A stretch of DNA of 64,000 nucleotides from CAKOTZ01 sp964489885 (GCA_964489885.1 CAZAZX010000006.1:21069-85068), one strand, 5' to 3'. Shown: positions 35,529-45,319, counted from the stretch's first letter. Notes: generated by a model from the letters alone, not told the origin. Made by a program: numbers and translations.

Positions 35529-35590
35529 TGTGAAACAACAAGGCTATGGTGAAATCACCCACAGCTTTAACCGTGCTGGTGCATCAGTAA
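35524..35590 (-). repeat. 3'-end element with structured flank
   Basis: On the minus strand a hairpin-forming segment (GGTTAAAGCTGTGGGTGA, then TCACCATAGCC) leads into TTGTTGTTTCACAAA. The same order, TAAAGCT, GGGTG and then CTTGTTGTTTCACAA, occurs on the + strand at about 6966-7012. It lies between the terminators at 35491 and 35594, so it may be a processed or independent RNA. Confidence 0.4.
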
Positions 35591-35593
35591 AAA

Positions 35594-35620
35594 AAGACTT
35601 AGAGCTTTGCTCTAAGTCTT
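35594..35620 (-). terminator. Terminator of the large surface protein gene
   Basis: AAGACTTAGAGC (35594-35605) pairs with GCTCTAAGTCTT (35609-35620), followed on the minus strand by UUUUUUU. Confidence 0.85.
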
Positions 35621-35691
35621 ATAGATTAAACTTCTTTTTTGAAGTAATTTAAGTAAATATCTTTTTTAAATTATAATATGTTAAGAAATAA

Positions 35692-38600
35692 TTATACAGT
35701 TGCTTTTCCTGTTATTACAGTTGTTCCTGTAGATGTAATTGTTACATCTCCATTATCTTTTTCAACTGTATATTTTGTTGAGCCATTTTCATTCTTAACT
35801 AATAATCCATCTCCTATTTTTGTTGCATTTTCTGCGTCTTGTTCAACATTAATGTCACCTGTAGCTGTTTCTGTCTTTTTAGCTCCTGCTACATCTTCAG
35901 ATGTTATTTTAGCATTACCTTCAACAGAAATTGAATTAGTATCTTTTCCAACTGTTACCTTAACTTCACCTGAGTTTGCAACTATAGTTGTTTCAGTTTT
36001 ACCAGCCATTACCTTGTTGTCATTTGTTCCCTTAATTACTAATGTACCTTTTTCTGAAACTGTAATTGTTGATCCTTTTAATGCAGAAACATCAACTTTT
36101 CCACCTGTTACATTTAATGTTAAAGCATTAGCAGATGTTAATGTTAATTTATCATCATCATTTGCAGATGTAATTGTTAATTGACCTACTTGTGTTTTTG
36201 TAATATTAACATTTACATCACCTGTATATGTTAATGTTTGTTCATCAGTAATACCTTCAATATCTAATCCGTTATCTGTACCTGTAACTTTTGTTTTAGT
36301 TCCAACTGTAACATCATTTACAACAACGTTTGCAACAGTTGTTTTAACTGTAGTTCCACTTGCTATATAAACTTTAATAGCTTTATCAACAGTAACTTCT
36401 TCAGCAATATTAGCACCTTCTAAGTTTACAGAAGTTTTAACACCTGTATCACTAGTATCTAACATTACAGAATTAAATGTTCCAGCAATTACAGCATTAT
36501 CTTTTGCAATTGTTAAATCTACATTCTTTAATGCTTGTTTATAGTCAGCATTTTTTGCATTTGAAGTTACATTCATAGAATCATCAGTTAATGTTAAAGT
36601 ATCATCAGCCTTTAATGCTTTTGCAACTTCAATTACTTCTTGATATCTTGAATAGTCATCATTTGATTTAACTTCAATTGGGGCATCTTTTGCTTCTGCA
36701 CCTTCTTTACCAACTAATAATGTATCGCCAGAAACAGCAATTTGACTCTTTGTTAAGTAATTATTTGCTTGTTTTGATAAATCAACTAGTGTGTATTTTT
36801 TACCAACTGCCATTGGTTGTTTTGTAACCTTAACCTCAATTTCATTTGTTCTAGCAAGTTCATTATTAACATCGCTCATAACTTTTACATACATTTTATA
36901 TGTTGTGTCAGCCTCTAAACCAGTTGTAGTAGTATCCTTAATTTTATCAGAATCTTGAGAATCAGTAGCTAAATTTGCCTTTGTTTTTTTATCACCGTAT
37001 GTTGTTCCTGTTTTTTGTTTATATACTAATGTATATGTAACAGTATCATCTCCGATTAATCCATCTACCTTAGATAAAGTTACTTCAGCTTTTAAATCAC
37101 TTTTAACTGTAGCTTTTAAGTCTGTTGGAGCTTTTAAATAATATGTAGCAATTCCTGGAGTTTGAGCAGTAGGTTTAGCACTTTCTACAGAATCAACATA
37201 TTTAGAATCAGAATCAGCTAATGCTTTAATTGTAACTGCGTATTTTCCAACACCTAATTTAGATAATGCATTTGTTAAATCATATCTTTTATCTGCATTC
37301 TTTGAAATTGGAGAACTTGTGTAGATAGCATCTTGAGCTACAACATCTTTATCACCTTTAGAGTCCTTTACATATTTATAAACATTTAATACATAGCTAT
37401 CAGCATTTGCAACATCTTTCCATGTTAATATTTGATGATTTGTTTCATCATCAAAACCTAATGTTAAACCAGCTGTGCTTATATTTAATCTTAAATCTGT
37501 TAAATCAACATTTGCAGAAACAGCTGTAGAATCTGTATAATCTGCATTTGCAGGTAAAGCAACAACCTCTATTGTTGGTGTAGTAAGTGTATTGTCATCA
37601 TCTTCAACGTATGCTTTTAAATCAGCTAATACATTAACTTTCTTTTCAGTTACTTCTTTAGTAGAAATAACTTTACCATCGCCATTTTTTAATGTAACTC
37701 TATAAGCTTTTACATCTTTTTCATCATTTTTATCATCTTTCCATGTATATTCGCCATTTACACCTTCTGTAGCTGTAGGTGTTGCCACTTTTTCCAATGC
37801 TTCTGCATCAATGTTTGGTATATCATAACTTGATACATTTGAAACATTTCCATTAGCATTTACAGAAACAACATAAACAGTATATGTTTTTCCTGTATCT
37901 AATTTTACATCACTTAATCTTTCATTATATTTTTTATTTGCATCAACTTCTGAAAGAATTGTATCTGCAGTTGGTGCAGAAGTTCCTGTTTCAACAACTT
38001 TAAAGTAAACTGCTCTATCATCATTATCTTTTTTATCTTCAGCACCATTAACATAAGTAGGCTCTATTGCAGTAAGTTTTTCTCCTGCACGTGTTGCAGT
38101 AACACTTGCTATTTTAAATTCCTTAGTATCTTTAGTTATTGTAGAAGTATAATCTTTAGTTTTATCTTTATTTTCACCTGCTTTATTTCCATCTGCATCA
38201 ATAACATAAGCTGTAACTGTAACTGGTCCGTCCTTTAATTCTTTTACTTCTGATGAAGCAAAGTTATTTACAACAACTTGTGTAGTATCTTTTGCAAGTT
38301 TTGCAGAACCTGTTGTTTCTCTTTCAGCACTGTCTTTTAATGTTACAACTACAGTTGCATCTTCATCATTTGCAGCTGCTGTTGTAACTTTTAATGCTAA
38401 ATTTCCAACATTTTCTGAATTAATAGCTGTAACTGTTTTATTTGTTACAGGCATTTTTGTTCCATCAACAGCAACAGTTGAAATTGCATTTAATTTTGTA
38501 AGACTAAATGTTTTTTCAGAAATTGTTTTTCCATTATTTTTTACTGTTAATGTATATGTTTGATCTCCATTAGTATTTTCTTTAAGTTCTTCTCCAACTT

Positions 38601-39297
38601 TTAATGTTGCTTTATTTGTTGCTGTATTAAATGAAGATGTAACTTTAACTTTTTTCTTTGCTTTATTATCCATTAATGTGTATTCGTTTGTACTTGCATC
38701 ATTATCATATTTTACTGTTATTGTTCCTCCATCAGCAGCTATTTCAATATTTGATACTTCAGCAACTGGTTCTGGTTTAGCTGTGTTTGATGGTGCTAAC
38801 ATTTCTGAATATGTTTCGTTAGAAATTGCAGCTATAACTGGTGTAACATCAGATATTTTAATTTTTCCATCTCCGTTTAAATCAGCTGCAACTTTTTGGA
38901 TGTCAGTTAATCCATTGTTTGTTGGGTCTTGAATTGCTCCAATAACTCTTGTAGCATCAGAAATTGTTACTTTTCCATCTGTTGTTGCATCTCCATATAT
39001 TACAATTGTTCTATAGTTTCCATCTATTTTTACGACATCTCCAGTTTTAAAAGTATCTGTATCTGCAGCAGATACTGTCTTTCCTGGATATGCTACTTTT
39101 AAGTCCTTTCCTGTAACTCTATCTGTAGATGATTGTAATCTAAATGTAGATAATGTTTTTCCAGATATAGCTGTTGTATTTTCTCCTCTAAATTCAGTAG
39201 TAGCATCTGTGTCAGCAGCGAATACTCCAGCTCCTGCTGCAGTTGTTGCTACCATTCCAGCTACTGTTAATGATGATATTATTTTTTTCTTATCCAA
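35692..39297 (-). CDS. Very large secreted dockerin-bearing surface protein
   Basis: 1,201 residues. Signal peptide (1-28), then an N-terminal module shared with the amidase at 41250 (FRLQSSTDRVTGKDL... IDGNYRTIVIYGD) leading into a dockerin with two Ca loops (DATTDGKVTISDATRVIGAI and DLNGDGKIKISDVTPVIAAI, residues about 105-165). The rest is a string of beta-sandwich domains, fibronectin III-like around 500-830. A C-terminal Thr/Val/Asn-rich repeat region (about 930-1201) may form a beta-helix. It has no sorting motif or membrane helix. I infer that it is held on the wall through the cohesin protein encoded next to it (39381). Biased codon use suggests high expression. Confidence 0.82.
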   Translation of the reverse strand: MDKKKIISSLTVAGMVATTAAGAGVFAADTDATTEFRGENTTAISGKTLSTFRLQSSTDRVTGKDLKVAYPGKTVSAADTDTFKTGDVVKIDGNYRTIVIYGDATTDGKVTISDATRVIGAIQDPTNNGLTDIQKVAADLNGDGKIKISDVTPVIAAISNETYSEMLAPSNTAKPEPVAEVSNIEIAADGGTITVKYDNDASTNEYTLMDNKAKKKVKVTSSFNTATNKATLKVGEELKENTNGDQTYTLTVKNNGKTISEKTFSLTKLNAISTVAVDGTKMPVTNKTVTAINSENVGNLALKVTTAAANDEDATVVVTLKDSAERETTGSAKLAKDTTQVVVNNFASSEVKELKDGPVTVTAYVIDADGNKAGENKDKTKDYTSTITKDTKEFKIASVTATRAGEKLTAIEPTYVNGAEDKKDNDDRAVYFKVVETGTSAPTADTILSEVDANKKYNERLSDVKLDTGKTYTVYVVSVNANGNVSNVSSYDIPNIDAEALEKVATPTATEGVNGEYTWKDDKNDEKDVKAYRVTLKNGDGKVISTKEVTEKKVNVLADLKAYVEDDDNTLTTPTIEVVALPANADYTDSTAVSANVDLTDLRLNISTAGLTLGFDDETNHQILTWKDVANADSYVLNVYKYVKDSKGDKDVVAQDAIYTSSPISKNADKRYDLTNALSKLGVGKYAVTIKALADSDSKYVDSVESAKPTAQTPGIATYYLKAPTDLKATVKSDLKAEVTLSKVDGLIGDDTVTYTLVYKQKTGTTYGDKKTKANLATDSQDSDKIKDTTTTGLEADTTYKMYVKVMSDVNNELARTNEIEVKVTKQPMAVGKKYTLVDLSKQANNYLTKSQIAVSGDTLLVGKEGAEAKDAPIEVKSNDDYSRYQEVIEVAKALKADDTLTLTDDSMNVTSNAKNADYKQALKNVDLTIAKDNAVIAGTFNSVMLDTSDTGVKTSVNLEGANIAEEVTVDKAIKVYIASGTTVKTTVANVVVNDVTVGTKTKVTGTDNGLDIEGITDEQTLTYTGDVNVNITKTQVGQLTITSANDDDKLTLTSANALTLNVTGGKVDVSALKGSTITVSEKGTLVIKGTNDNKVMAGKTETTIVANSGEVKVTVGKDTNSISVEGNAKITSEDVAGAKKTETATGDINVEQDAENATKIGDGLLVKNENGSTKYTVEKDNGDVTITSTGTTVITGKATV

Positions 39298-39328
39298 AAT
39301 AATTTCCTCCCTTTGTTAATTTATATCA

Positions 39329-39355
39329 GTAGGGGAAATTAAAATTTCCCACTAC
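39329..39355 (-). promoter_or_regulatory. Intergenic hairpin in surface operon 2
   Basis: GTAGGGGAAATT (39329-39340) pairs with AATTTCCCACTAC (39343-39355) with one bulge and no U-run, between the cohesin gene and the dockerin gene. Probably an mRNA processing or stability element. Confidence 0.5.
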
Positions 39356-39380
39356 CATTAAACTTAATTAATTATTTTTA

Positions 39381-40031
39381 TTATTTTCTTTTAGCTACTG
39401 CAACTACTCCACCAGCTACTAAAACTGCTGCTGCAAGATATACTAAGTACATTGCATCAAAACCTGTTTTTGCAGATTTTAAAGATGTTTTTGTTTTGTC
39501 AGCATCTGCTTTTGTTTCTGCTTTTGTTGTGTCAGCATCTTTCTTTGTTGTGTCTGTATTTGTTTTTGCATCAGTTGAAGGTGTTGGAGTTGGTGTAGGT
39601 GTTGTTTCTGTAACTACTTTAACATTTGTTGAAGCTGTTGTAGCATCTCCAGAATTTACTAATGTTCCATTCTTTCCACCTAAATCAATATCAGATAAAG
39701 TAACATCTGATGTTCCTTCTTTAAGTGCTTTAAATGTTAATGTGTTTGTTGGAAGTGTTTTTCCTTCTAAGTCAGCTTTAACTTGTTTGAATGAACCATC
39801 ATGATCAGAATCAGCATCTGTGCTTAATACAGTTGGATCATATTTTACAGTATATTCATATCCTGTAACTCCTTCTGGGATATGTGTTACAGTAACTGTA
39901 ACTGTATCTCCTACTTTAACTTCTGAAGCACTTGGTGTAACTTTTACTGTATCTGCAGCGAAAACTGCTGTAGATAATGTCATAACTGCAGCTGTTGCTG
40001 CTAATAAAATTCCTGTTAATGTTTTTTTCAT
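39381..40031 (-). CDS. Cohesin-domain protein with SAKTG sorting-like signal
   Basis: 216 residues: signal peptide (1-25), one cohesin-like domain (about 26-135, VTPSASEVKVGDTVTVTVTH, GYEYTVKYDPTVLS, NTLTFKALKEG), a linker with a TPTPTPTP run and Lys/Thr/Asp-rich repeats, then SAKTG, a membrane helix and AKRK. The tail has the form of a sorting signal, but the pentapeptide is SAKTG and not LPxTG. A sortase gene lies 12 bases upstream, and a dockerin protein lies downstream, so this is a likely wall receptor for that protein. Confidence 0.85.
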   Translation of the reverse strand: MKKTLTGILLAATAAVMTLSTAVFAADTVKVTPSASEVKVGDTVTVTVTHIPEGVTGYEYTVKYDPTVLSTDADSDHDGSFKQVKADLEGKTLPTNTLTFKALKEGTSDVTLSDIDLGGKNGTLVNSGDATTASTNVKVVTETTPTPTPTPSTDAKTNTDTTKKDADTTKAETKADADKTKTSLKSAKTGFDAMYLVYLAAAVLVAGGVVAVAKRK

Positions 40032-40043
40032 TTTAAATTCCTC

Positions 40044-40724
40044 CTAAATTTTTTCCTCTGCTTTTAAAATTAGCCTGTTTACAGCTCCTGGTTCACAAGT
40101 GATTAGTGTAACCTCTCTCTTTCCATTGGTATTTTGGTCTAAACAATCTTCGTTTTCGGGATTAATTACGTATTTATCATATATTTTATATGTAACTTTT
40201 CTGCCATCACTCCCTACAAGATAAAATTCATCTCCAACTACAAGTTCTTTTAATCTCTTAAATATCCCTTTGTAGTTGTGCCCTGTTATTGCATAATTGC
40301 CAACTTCATTTATTTTCGGACCAGTTTCCGAATCTGGAAACTTTGTTACTGCTAAATCTAATGAATTATCTGTTGTTCTATCTAAAATGTATTTTTCAAC
40401 ATTTATCTTTTCTATTACAATTTTTCCAACAACAGTATATTTAGCACCGGTCTTAGCGCTCATAGATTTTGGCATATCCTCAACAGAAACTATTTCATCT
40501 TTTTTTTCACTTGATGGTTCTACTGCAATATCATTAGAAATGATTTGATTTACTTGTTCAGTTGTGTTACCGTCTGTAAAATTATTATCTTGTTTACTTG
40601 AATTAAATTTCAAGATAATAAGCACTGTTATAATAATAATCACTAAGGTGAATATTATTCTTCCTGTCTTTACTTTATTGTTTTTTTTTGCGCGTTTCCC
40701 ATTGCTGATAGATATTCTATTCAC
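40044..40724 (-). CDS. Sortase, surface operon 2
   Basis: 226 residues. Membrane helix (about 21-40), linker, then the sortase barrel with catalytic His in NYAITGHNYKGIF, Cys in VTLITCEPGAVNRLIL and Arg within that segment. Same class as the two other sortases in the window. First gene of the operon sortase, cohesin-SAKTG, dockerin protein, so its specificity probably matches the SAKTG motif of its neighbour. This is the opposite gene order from operon 1, where the substrate comes first. Confidence 0.92.
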   Translation of the reverse strand: MNRISISNGKRAKKNNKVKTGRIIFTLVIIIITVLIILKFNSSKQDNNFTDGNTTEQVNQIISNDIAVEPSSEKKDEIVSVEDMPKSMSAKTGAKYTVVGKIVIEKINVEKYILDRTTDNSLDLAVTKFPDSETGPKINEVGNYAITGHNYKGIFKRLKELVVGDEFYLVGSDGRKVTYKIYDKYVINPENEDCLDQNTNGKREVTLITCEPGAVNRLILKAEEKI

Positions 40725-41249
40725 TTAAATTTACTTCATTCACCTCCTCCAAAATTCTTCTTCGGGTATTAAGAAGTTTATATTACCTGTTTATATAAAA
40801 CACCTTATTTTTCCCAAGAGAAAAACAGATATGTTTTATCAAAATTGTAAAAAAATGTATAAAATTATAGCATACATATATTAATATAATAAAATATTAC
40901 ATTTGTCAAACGATTTTTAAATATTTTTTATATTATTTTATAAGTTATATGTAATTGGTAAATTTTCAATATATTATTAAAAATTACCTTTTCTGCCTTC
41001 TTTTATCATTTTATGCCCCCATTATACTACTACGATTTTAAAAAATCAACTATTTTTTTCTAATTTTTTTCTACGGAAATACGGCTTTTAGCTAGTACCA
41101 ATTATATGTAAACTTTTTTACAATTTTTTACAAAGCATATACTAACCGTATTTAGTTTATTATATAGGATTTTTTAAAATTTTTTTTATTTTTATTTCCT
41201 ATTTTATGTAAAGTATATTTATCATTTTTATTGTAAAACAACATAGCTC
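40725..41249. other. Long intergenic region upstream of surface operon 2
   Basis: 525 bases, very AT-rich, with no ORF that has a ribosome site. It holds the leader of the sortase operon and a minus-strand promoter candidate TTGACA (complement of 40911-40916) with an AT-rich -10 17 bases on. It ends, at the 41250 gene, with a 3'-end repeat (41226-41255). No other structure was recognised. Confidence 0.5.
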
Positions 41250-41255
41250 TTATAC
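41226..41255 (-). repeat. 3'-end repeat, copy at the amidase gene
   Basis: On the minus strand the 30 bases begin GTATAAGAGCTATG and continue TTGTTTTACAATAAAA. They include the stop codon TAA of the amidase. 26 of 30 bases match the copy at 45361-45390. The 16-mer AGAGCTATGTTGTTTT differs by one base from the core of the Streptococcus pyogenes type II-A CRISPR repeat (AGAGCTATGCTGTTTT). Confidence 0.55.
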
Positions 41256-42560
41256 TATTTCACTATATTTAGTTTGTTCTGTTAAAATTCCAATTAGCTT
41301 TGTTGCATCTGATATGCTTATTTTCCCATTTTTATCTAAGTCTGATGCAATAAATTGTTCATTTGTTAATGGGCTACCTGTTTCATCTACAATATGTCCT
41401 ATAATTTTTGTTGCATCTGATATGCTTAACTTTCCATCGCAAGTTGTATCCCCATATATAATTATGGCATATTCTTTTTCATCAATTTTTATTTTATCTC
41501 CATTAACAAATACTTTTGATAAATCTTCTGTTTGTGCATTGTAGTTTTTGTATACTTGTTTTATATCATTTTCTGTTACTCTATCTTTTGAACTTTGTAA
41601 TGCAAATGCCAAAGCTTGAACATTATCTTCAACATATATTGTTTCATCTTTATTTACAATTGGTGTTGTAATATCTTCTGTTGGAGCTGGCGTTGGTGTT
41701 GGAGTAGGTGTAGGTGTTGGTGTTCCTTTTAGTTTTAAATTGTATTGGTCAACAATTGCCTTTCCGTCAGCTTCTGCTAATTTCTTTAAATCTTCATCAG
41801 AATCTAAGTATATACTATCTGCTCTTATAAATGCGTGTTCAACCAAAACAGTTGGTATTCCTTCTCCATTTTCTACTTTTGCAGAATATGATGGGTCAAC
41901 TATAACATTATTTCCATTTTCATCTACTATATATGTTTGATAAGTACCATTTGCATTGTCTACATTTCCATTTGCATCTAGCTTATCAATCTTTGTACCT
42001 CTCATAGCATAACAAATAATTCCATAATAATCTGCTTTATGGCCTGTTGAATAAACTTCCATTGGGTCACTACGTAACCTTGTTTTTACTCCTCTATTTC
42101 CAATTCCTAATGAAGTAATATTATTAACTATTCTGTTTCCTAACTCAGTCATATTTTTATTGTACATATCTAGGCAATCTTCTCCTGTTACAAAAACTTC
42201 TACTCCATTGGTTGAAGTATCGGATGCATCATTTATATGTAAACTTACAAGTAAATCGGCTTTATTTTCACGAGCAATAATAGCTCTTCTATATACTGTA
42301 AGTGCACTGTCATCAGTTCTTGTCATTATAATATTTACATTTTCATATTGATTTAGATAATCTCTTAAATACATTCCTATTTTTAATGTAAGTTCTCTTT
42401 CTTTTAAATTTCCATTTTCACAGCCTATTGCCTCTGTATTTTCAGGTTTAACTCCACCATGTCCTGGATCTAAAACAATTGTCATAGCATTTGAAGAAAC
42501 ACAGTATACAAGGCTTAAAATTATACATAAAATAAATGCTAACAAAATTTTCTTTTTCAT
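41250..42560 (-). CDS. Secreted N-acetylmuramoyl-L-alanine amidase with X-dockerin
   Basis: 436 residues: signal peptide (1-26), amidase_3 domain (about 27-275: VLDPGHGG with zinc His, KERELTLKI with zinc Glu, VSLHIND with zinc His, VLVEHAFIRAD with the catalytic Glu) and a Pro/Thr linker (TPTPTPTPTPAP). Then comes the module FALQSSKDRVTENDI... plus a dockerin with DTTCDGKLSISDATKIIGHI and DLDKNGKISISDATKLIGIL. The C-terminal half is homologous to the N-terminal module of the protein at 35692. It cuts the peptide side chain from peptidoglycan and is probably docked on a wall cohesin. Confidence 0.92.
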   Translation of the reverse strand: MKKKILLAFILCIILSLVYCVSSNAMTIVLDPGHGGVKPENTEAIGCENGNLKERELTLKIGMYLRDYLNQYENVNIIMTRTDDSALTVYRRAIIARENKADLLVSLHINDASDTSTNGVEVFVTGEDCLDMYNKNMTELGNRIVNNITSLGIGNRGVKTRLRSDPMEVYSTGHKADYYGIICYAMRGTKIDKLDANGNVDNANGTYQTYIVDENGNNVIVDPSYSAKVENGEGIPTVLVEHAFIRADSIYLDSDEDLKKLAEADGKAIVDQYNLKLKGTPTPTPTPTPTPAPTEDITTPIVNKDETIYVEDNVQALAFALQSSKDRVTENDIKQVYKNYNAQTEDLSKVFVNGDKIKIDEKEYAIIIYGDTTCDGKLSISDATKIIGHIVDETGSPLTNEQFIASDLDKNGKISISDATKLIGILTEQTKYSEIV

Positions 42561-42632
42561 TTTTTAACCACTCCTTTAAATTTATATTTTACATTATATA
42601 TACAATTTGTATTGAAAAATGTTGTAATTACT

Positions 42633-44582
42633 TTATACATTTAATGCTGACTTTCTTACAATTTCTCTTAAATCCATTGCAAATTCCTTTAGCATTACAA
42701 CTTTAATTCCAATTGGTTTTCCTTCAACATATTCTTCTATTATTTGTACTAATTTGTTTAAATTTTCTCTTTCTTCTTTTATTAATTCCATATTTTTATT
42801 TGCTCTTTGTGCTAGCATTTCACGTATTGTAACTATATCTTCATTTGATGCACATGAAATTCTTTGGAAGAAATCATTTGGATTATAGTATTTGAAAACT
42901 GGAACGTTCATACAAGTTCTTTCAAATTTTGCAAAGAAATTTTCCATTTGCATTGGTATACATTTGAAAACATCTTTTGCTAATTTTTCGTACATATCAT
43001 CTTTCAATTTTTCGTTTATCTTATAAAAATGTTGTAAAACTTCATTTATTTCTTCAGACGATTTTTCTATTCCAATTTGGTCTAACTCTTCTTCAAAATT
43101 GCTACAATATTTTGAATGTTTTGCAGATACATCCATTCCATTTATAAATATTTCTTCTATTTCTTTAATTTCGTAAGGTATTAGCCCTCTTTTAATAAAA
43201 TATGTAAAATATACAAAAAGCTTAACTATGTTAACAAGTTCTATTTTTCCTTTTTTTACGTTTTCTATAACTTGTTTAATTATTTCATTAAATTCATCAT
43301 CTGATATTTTCCAATATTCCTCTGTTAGCAGTCTTTTATATCCAGGTAGTTTATTCGTATCTACAGTGTTTATAATAACTTCCATATCTCTTGTAAACAC
43401 TTTGAAATCAAATATTCTAGTGCGTACATATATTTCTATAAATTTAAAGAAACGATATTCTGCTTTAAAATTATAGTAATAGTTATTATCAAATTCTTTT
43501 ATATAGAATTGCCTATTGTCCATTAAAACTCTTGATGATACCAATATTGCCTTATATTCTTCGTTACTTTCAATGTTTACAAATTTGTTTTTTGTTATTT
43601 TTCCTGCTTTGATTTCAAAAGATACTGCTATTGTGAATATTAGCATTGTTTGCAATACTTTTGCATTAGTATTTGGATAGTTTTTATTTACCATTTCAAA
43701 GACCTTTTTAAAGTCATTTAAAGCGTGTTTTAAAATTCTAAGATTCCTTGTTCCACTCTTATTAAAAGTACTAATTATGAGTTGTGTGTTTTCTCTTAGG
43801 AAATGTATCAACTCAGTATTATTTTCAAACCTCATTAGCAGTCCATTTATTATATATGTAAATTCTGGAACATACTCAAATGTTTCGCCTATTAACTTTT
43901 CTTTAATTCTTTCATAATCATTTGCCTTATCAAAAACATCTTCAATTGTATCCCTAATTTTTTCAACCATAGGCTTATCTGTTGTAACTAATTTTCCTTC
44001 TTTGTCTAGCATATATGTTGCTATAAAAGTTTTCATTTCTAAGTTTGAACTTTTTAATTTTGTAGAAAGCTCTTTTTCATTACATATAATAATTGTTTTT
44101 ATATGGTCATGTTCAACAAAATTATTAATATATCCCAAAATGTCTATAACATCTACATTTGCTCTTTCTAAGTCGTCAAAACATAGTACTTTATCATCTG
44201 TAGAAAAGAACTTTTTGTAATCTACTCTATCTCCATTTTGGGTAACTCCAAAGAAGTTTGCCATATCTAAGCCTGTTTTTGCATATTCTGGTATTGTAGT
44301 TTGTCCATGTGAATTCATATAACGTTTTAAATTTTTGTCCATTAGTTGTGTTGTTTCAATAAACAATTTTTTACTTATTTCTTCTAAGTTTGAAATACCA
44401 TAAAGTGACATATAAATGGTTGTATATCGTTTTCCATTTAGCTCCATACTTTCAATTTTTCTACGTATTTTATTGTTCCATAGATATGTTTTTCCACTAC
44501 CCCATTCTCCATTTATCATTATGGCATAATCAGTATAATCAGAGCGAACATAGTCTAAAACACTTTCAACCAAATCTTCCAC
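42633..44582 (-). CDS. KAP-family P-loop NTPase
   Basis: 649 residues from GTG 44582, which has AGGAGG 7 bases upstream (a TTG in frame at 44600 overlaps that ribosome site). Walker A INGEWGSGKTYLWNN near residue 30 and Walker B KVLCFDDLERANVDVIDILG are typical of KAP NTPases. The remainder is helical without clear membrane segments. KAP proteins include phage-exclusion factors such as PifA. Follows comF by a few bases, with no obvious functional link. Defence is possible but not shown. Confidence 0.82.
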   Translation of the reverse strand: MEDLVESVLDYVRSDYTDYAIMINGEWGSGKTYLWNNKIRRKIESMELNGKRYTTIYMSLYGISNLEEISKKLFIETTQLMDKNLKRYMNSHGQTTIPEYAKTGLDMANFFGVTQNGDRVDYKKFFSTDDKVLCFDDLERANVDVIDILGYINNFVEHDHIKTIIICNEKELSTKLKSSNLEMKTFIATYMLDKEGKLVTTDKPMVEKIRDTIEDVFDKANDYERIKEKLIGETFEYVPEFTYIINGLLMRFENNTELIHFLRENTQLIISTFNKSGTRNLRILKHALNDFKKVFEMVNKNYPNTNAKVLQTMLIFTIAVSFEIKAGKITKNKFVNIESNEEYKAILVSSRVLMDNRQFYIKEFDNNYYYNFKAEYRFFKFIEIYVRTRIFDFKVFTRDMEVIINTVDTNKLPGYKRLLTEEYWKISDDEFNEIIKQVIENVKKGKIELVNIVKLFVYFTYFIKRGLIPYEIKEIEEIFINGMDVSAKHSKYCSNFEEELDQIGIEKSSEEINEVLQHFYKINEKLKDDMYEKLAKDVFKCIPMQMENFFAKFERTCMNVPVFKYYNPNDFFQRISCASNEDIVTIREMLAQRANKNMELIKEERENLNKLVQIIEEYVEGKPIGIKVVMLKEFAMDLREIVRKSALNV

Positions 44583-44618
44583 TTTGGTCCTCCTTCGCAA
44601 TTTTTCATTATTTTTTGC

Positions 44619-45248
44619 TCAATCTTTTGCAATACAAAGTACTCCAATTTTTTTAGGTTGTGCATTTTTCAAAATTTTACAACATTCATTTACTGTATTT
44701 CCAGTTGTATATATATCATCTAATAAAATTATCTTTTTATTTTGTATTTTTTCTTTGTTTTTTAATATATACACATTTTTGGAATTTTCTTCTCTTTGCT
44801 TTCCATTTAAAGTACTTTGTGGTCTAGTATTTTTGTTTTTTTCAAGTACATCTAATACAAGTTCTTTTTCTATTTTTTCGGACAAAACACTAGCAATTAG
44901 CTCAGTTTGGTTATATCCTCTTTTATTTTTTCTTTTTCTATGTATAGGTACGGGTATTATTATATCATAACTTTCTATAAAATTATAAATTTTTTTATTT
45001 TTTATCAAAAGTTCTGCAAAAGCTCTATATAAATAGCCTGCTTCATAGAATTTATATTCAATTAACCTTTTTCTAACAATCCCTTTATATTTGCAAAAAT
45101 AAGCCAATTCATTAAAATTTTTAGTGTCAACAACTTCAATCTTGGTTTCATTTAGTTCTTGTAATTTCTTATTGCATTTTGGGCAAATATCGTTTTTGTA
45201 AATTTTGCCACAAATGCCACAAACTGTAGGAAAAAGTAAATTTAGCAT
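44619..45248 (-). CDS. comF: ComF family phosphoribosyltransferase-like protein
   Basis: 209 residues. N-terminal zinc ribbon CGICGKIYKNDICPKC, then a PRTase fold with VPIHRKRKNKRGYNQTELIA and the phosphoribosyl motif KIILLDDIYTTGNTVNECC. ComF-like proteins act in DNA uptake and recombination of transforming DNA, though many non-competent Firmicutes carry them. GGAGG stands close to ATG 45248. Confidence 0.9.
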   Translation of the reverse strand: MLNLLFPTVCGICGKIYKNDICPKCNKKLQELNETKIEVVDTKNFNELAYFCKYKGIVRKRLIEYKFYEAGYLYRAFAELLIKNKKIYNFIESYDIIIPVPIHRKRKNKRGYNQTELIASVLSEKIEKELVLDVLEKNKNTRPQSTLNGKQREENSKNVYILKNKEKIQNKKIILLDDIYTTGNTVNECCKILKNAQPKKIGVLCIAKD

Positions 45249-45319
45249 AATCCTCCAATCAAAGCCCCCAAATTTATATATTTAATTTATAACATATTTA
45301 AAAATATCAATTTTTGTAA

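Noticed and set aside
35794..39200. Plus-strand ORFs opposite the large Thr/Val-rich surface protein
   Set aside because: They are long only because of the codon bias of the minus gene; no ribosome sites and no family resemblance.
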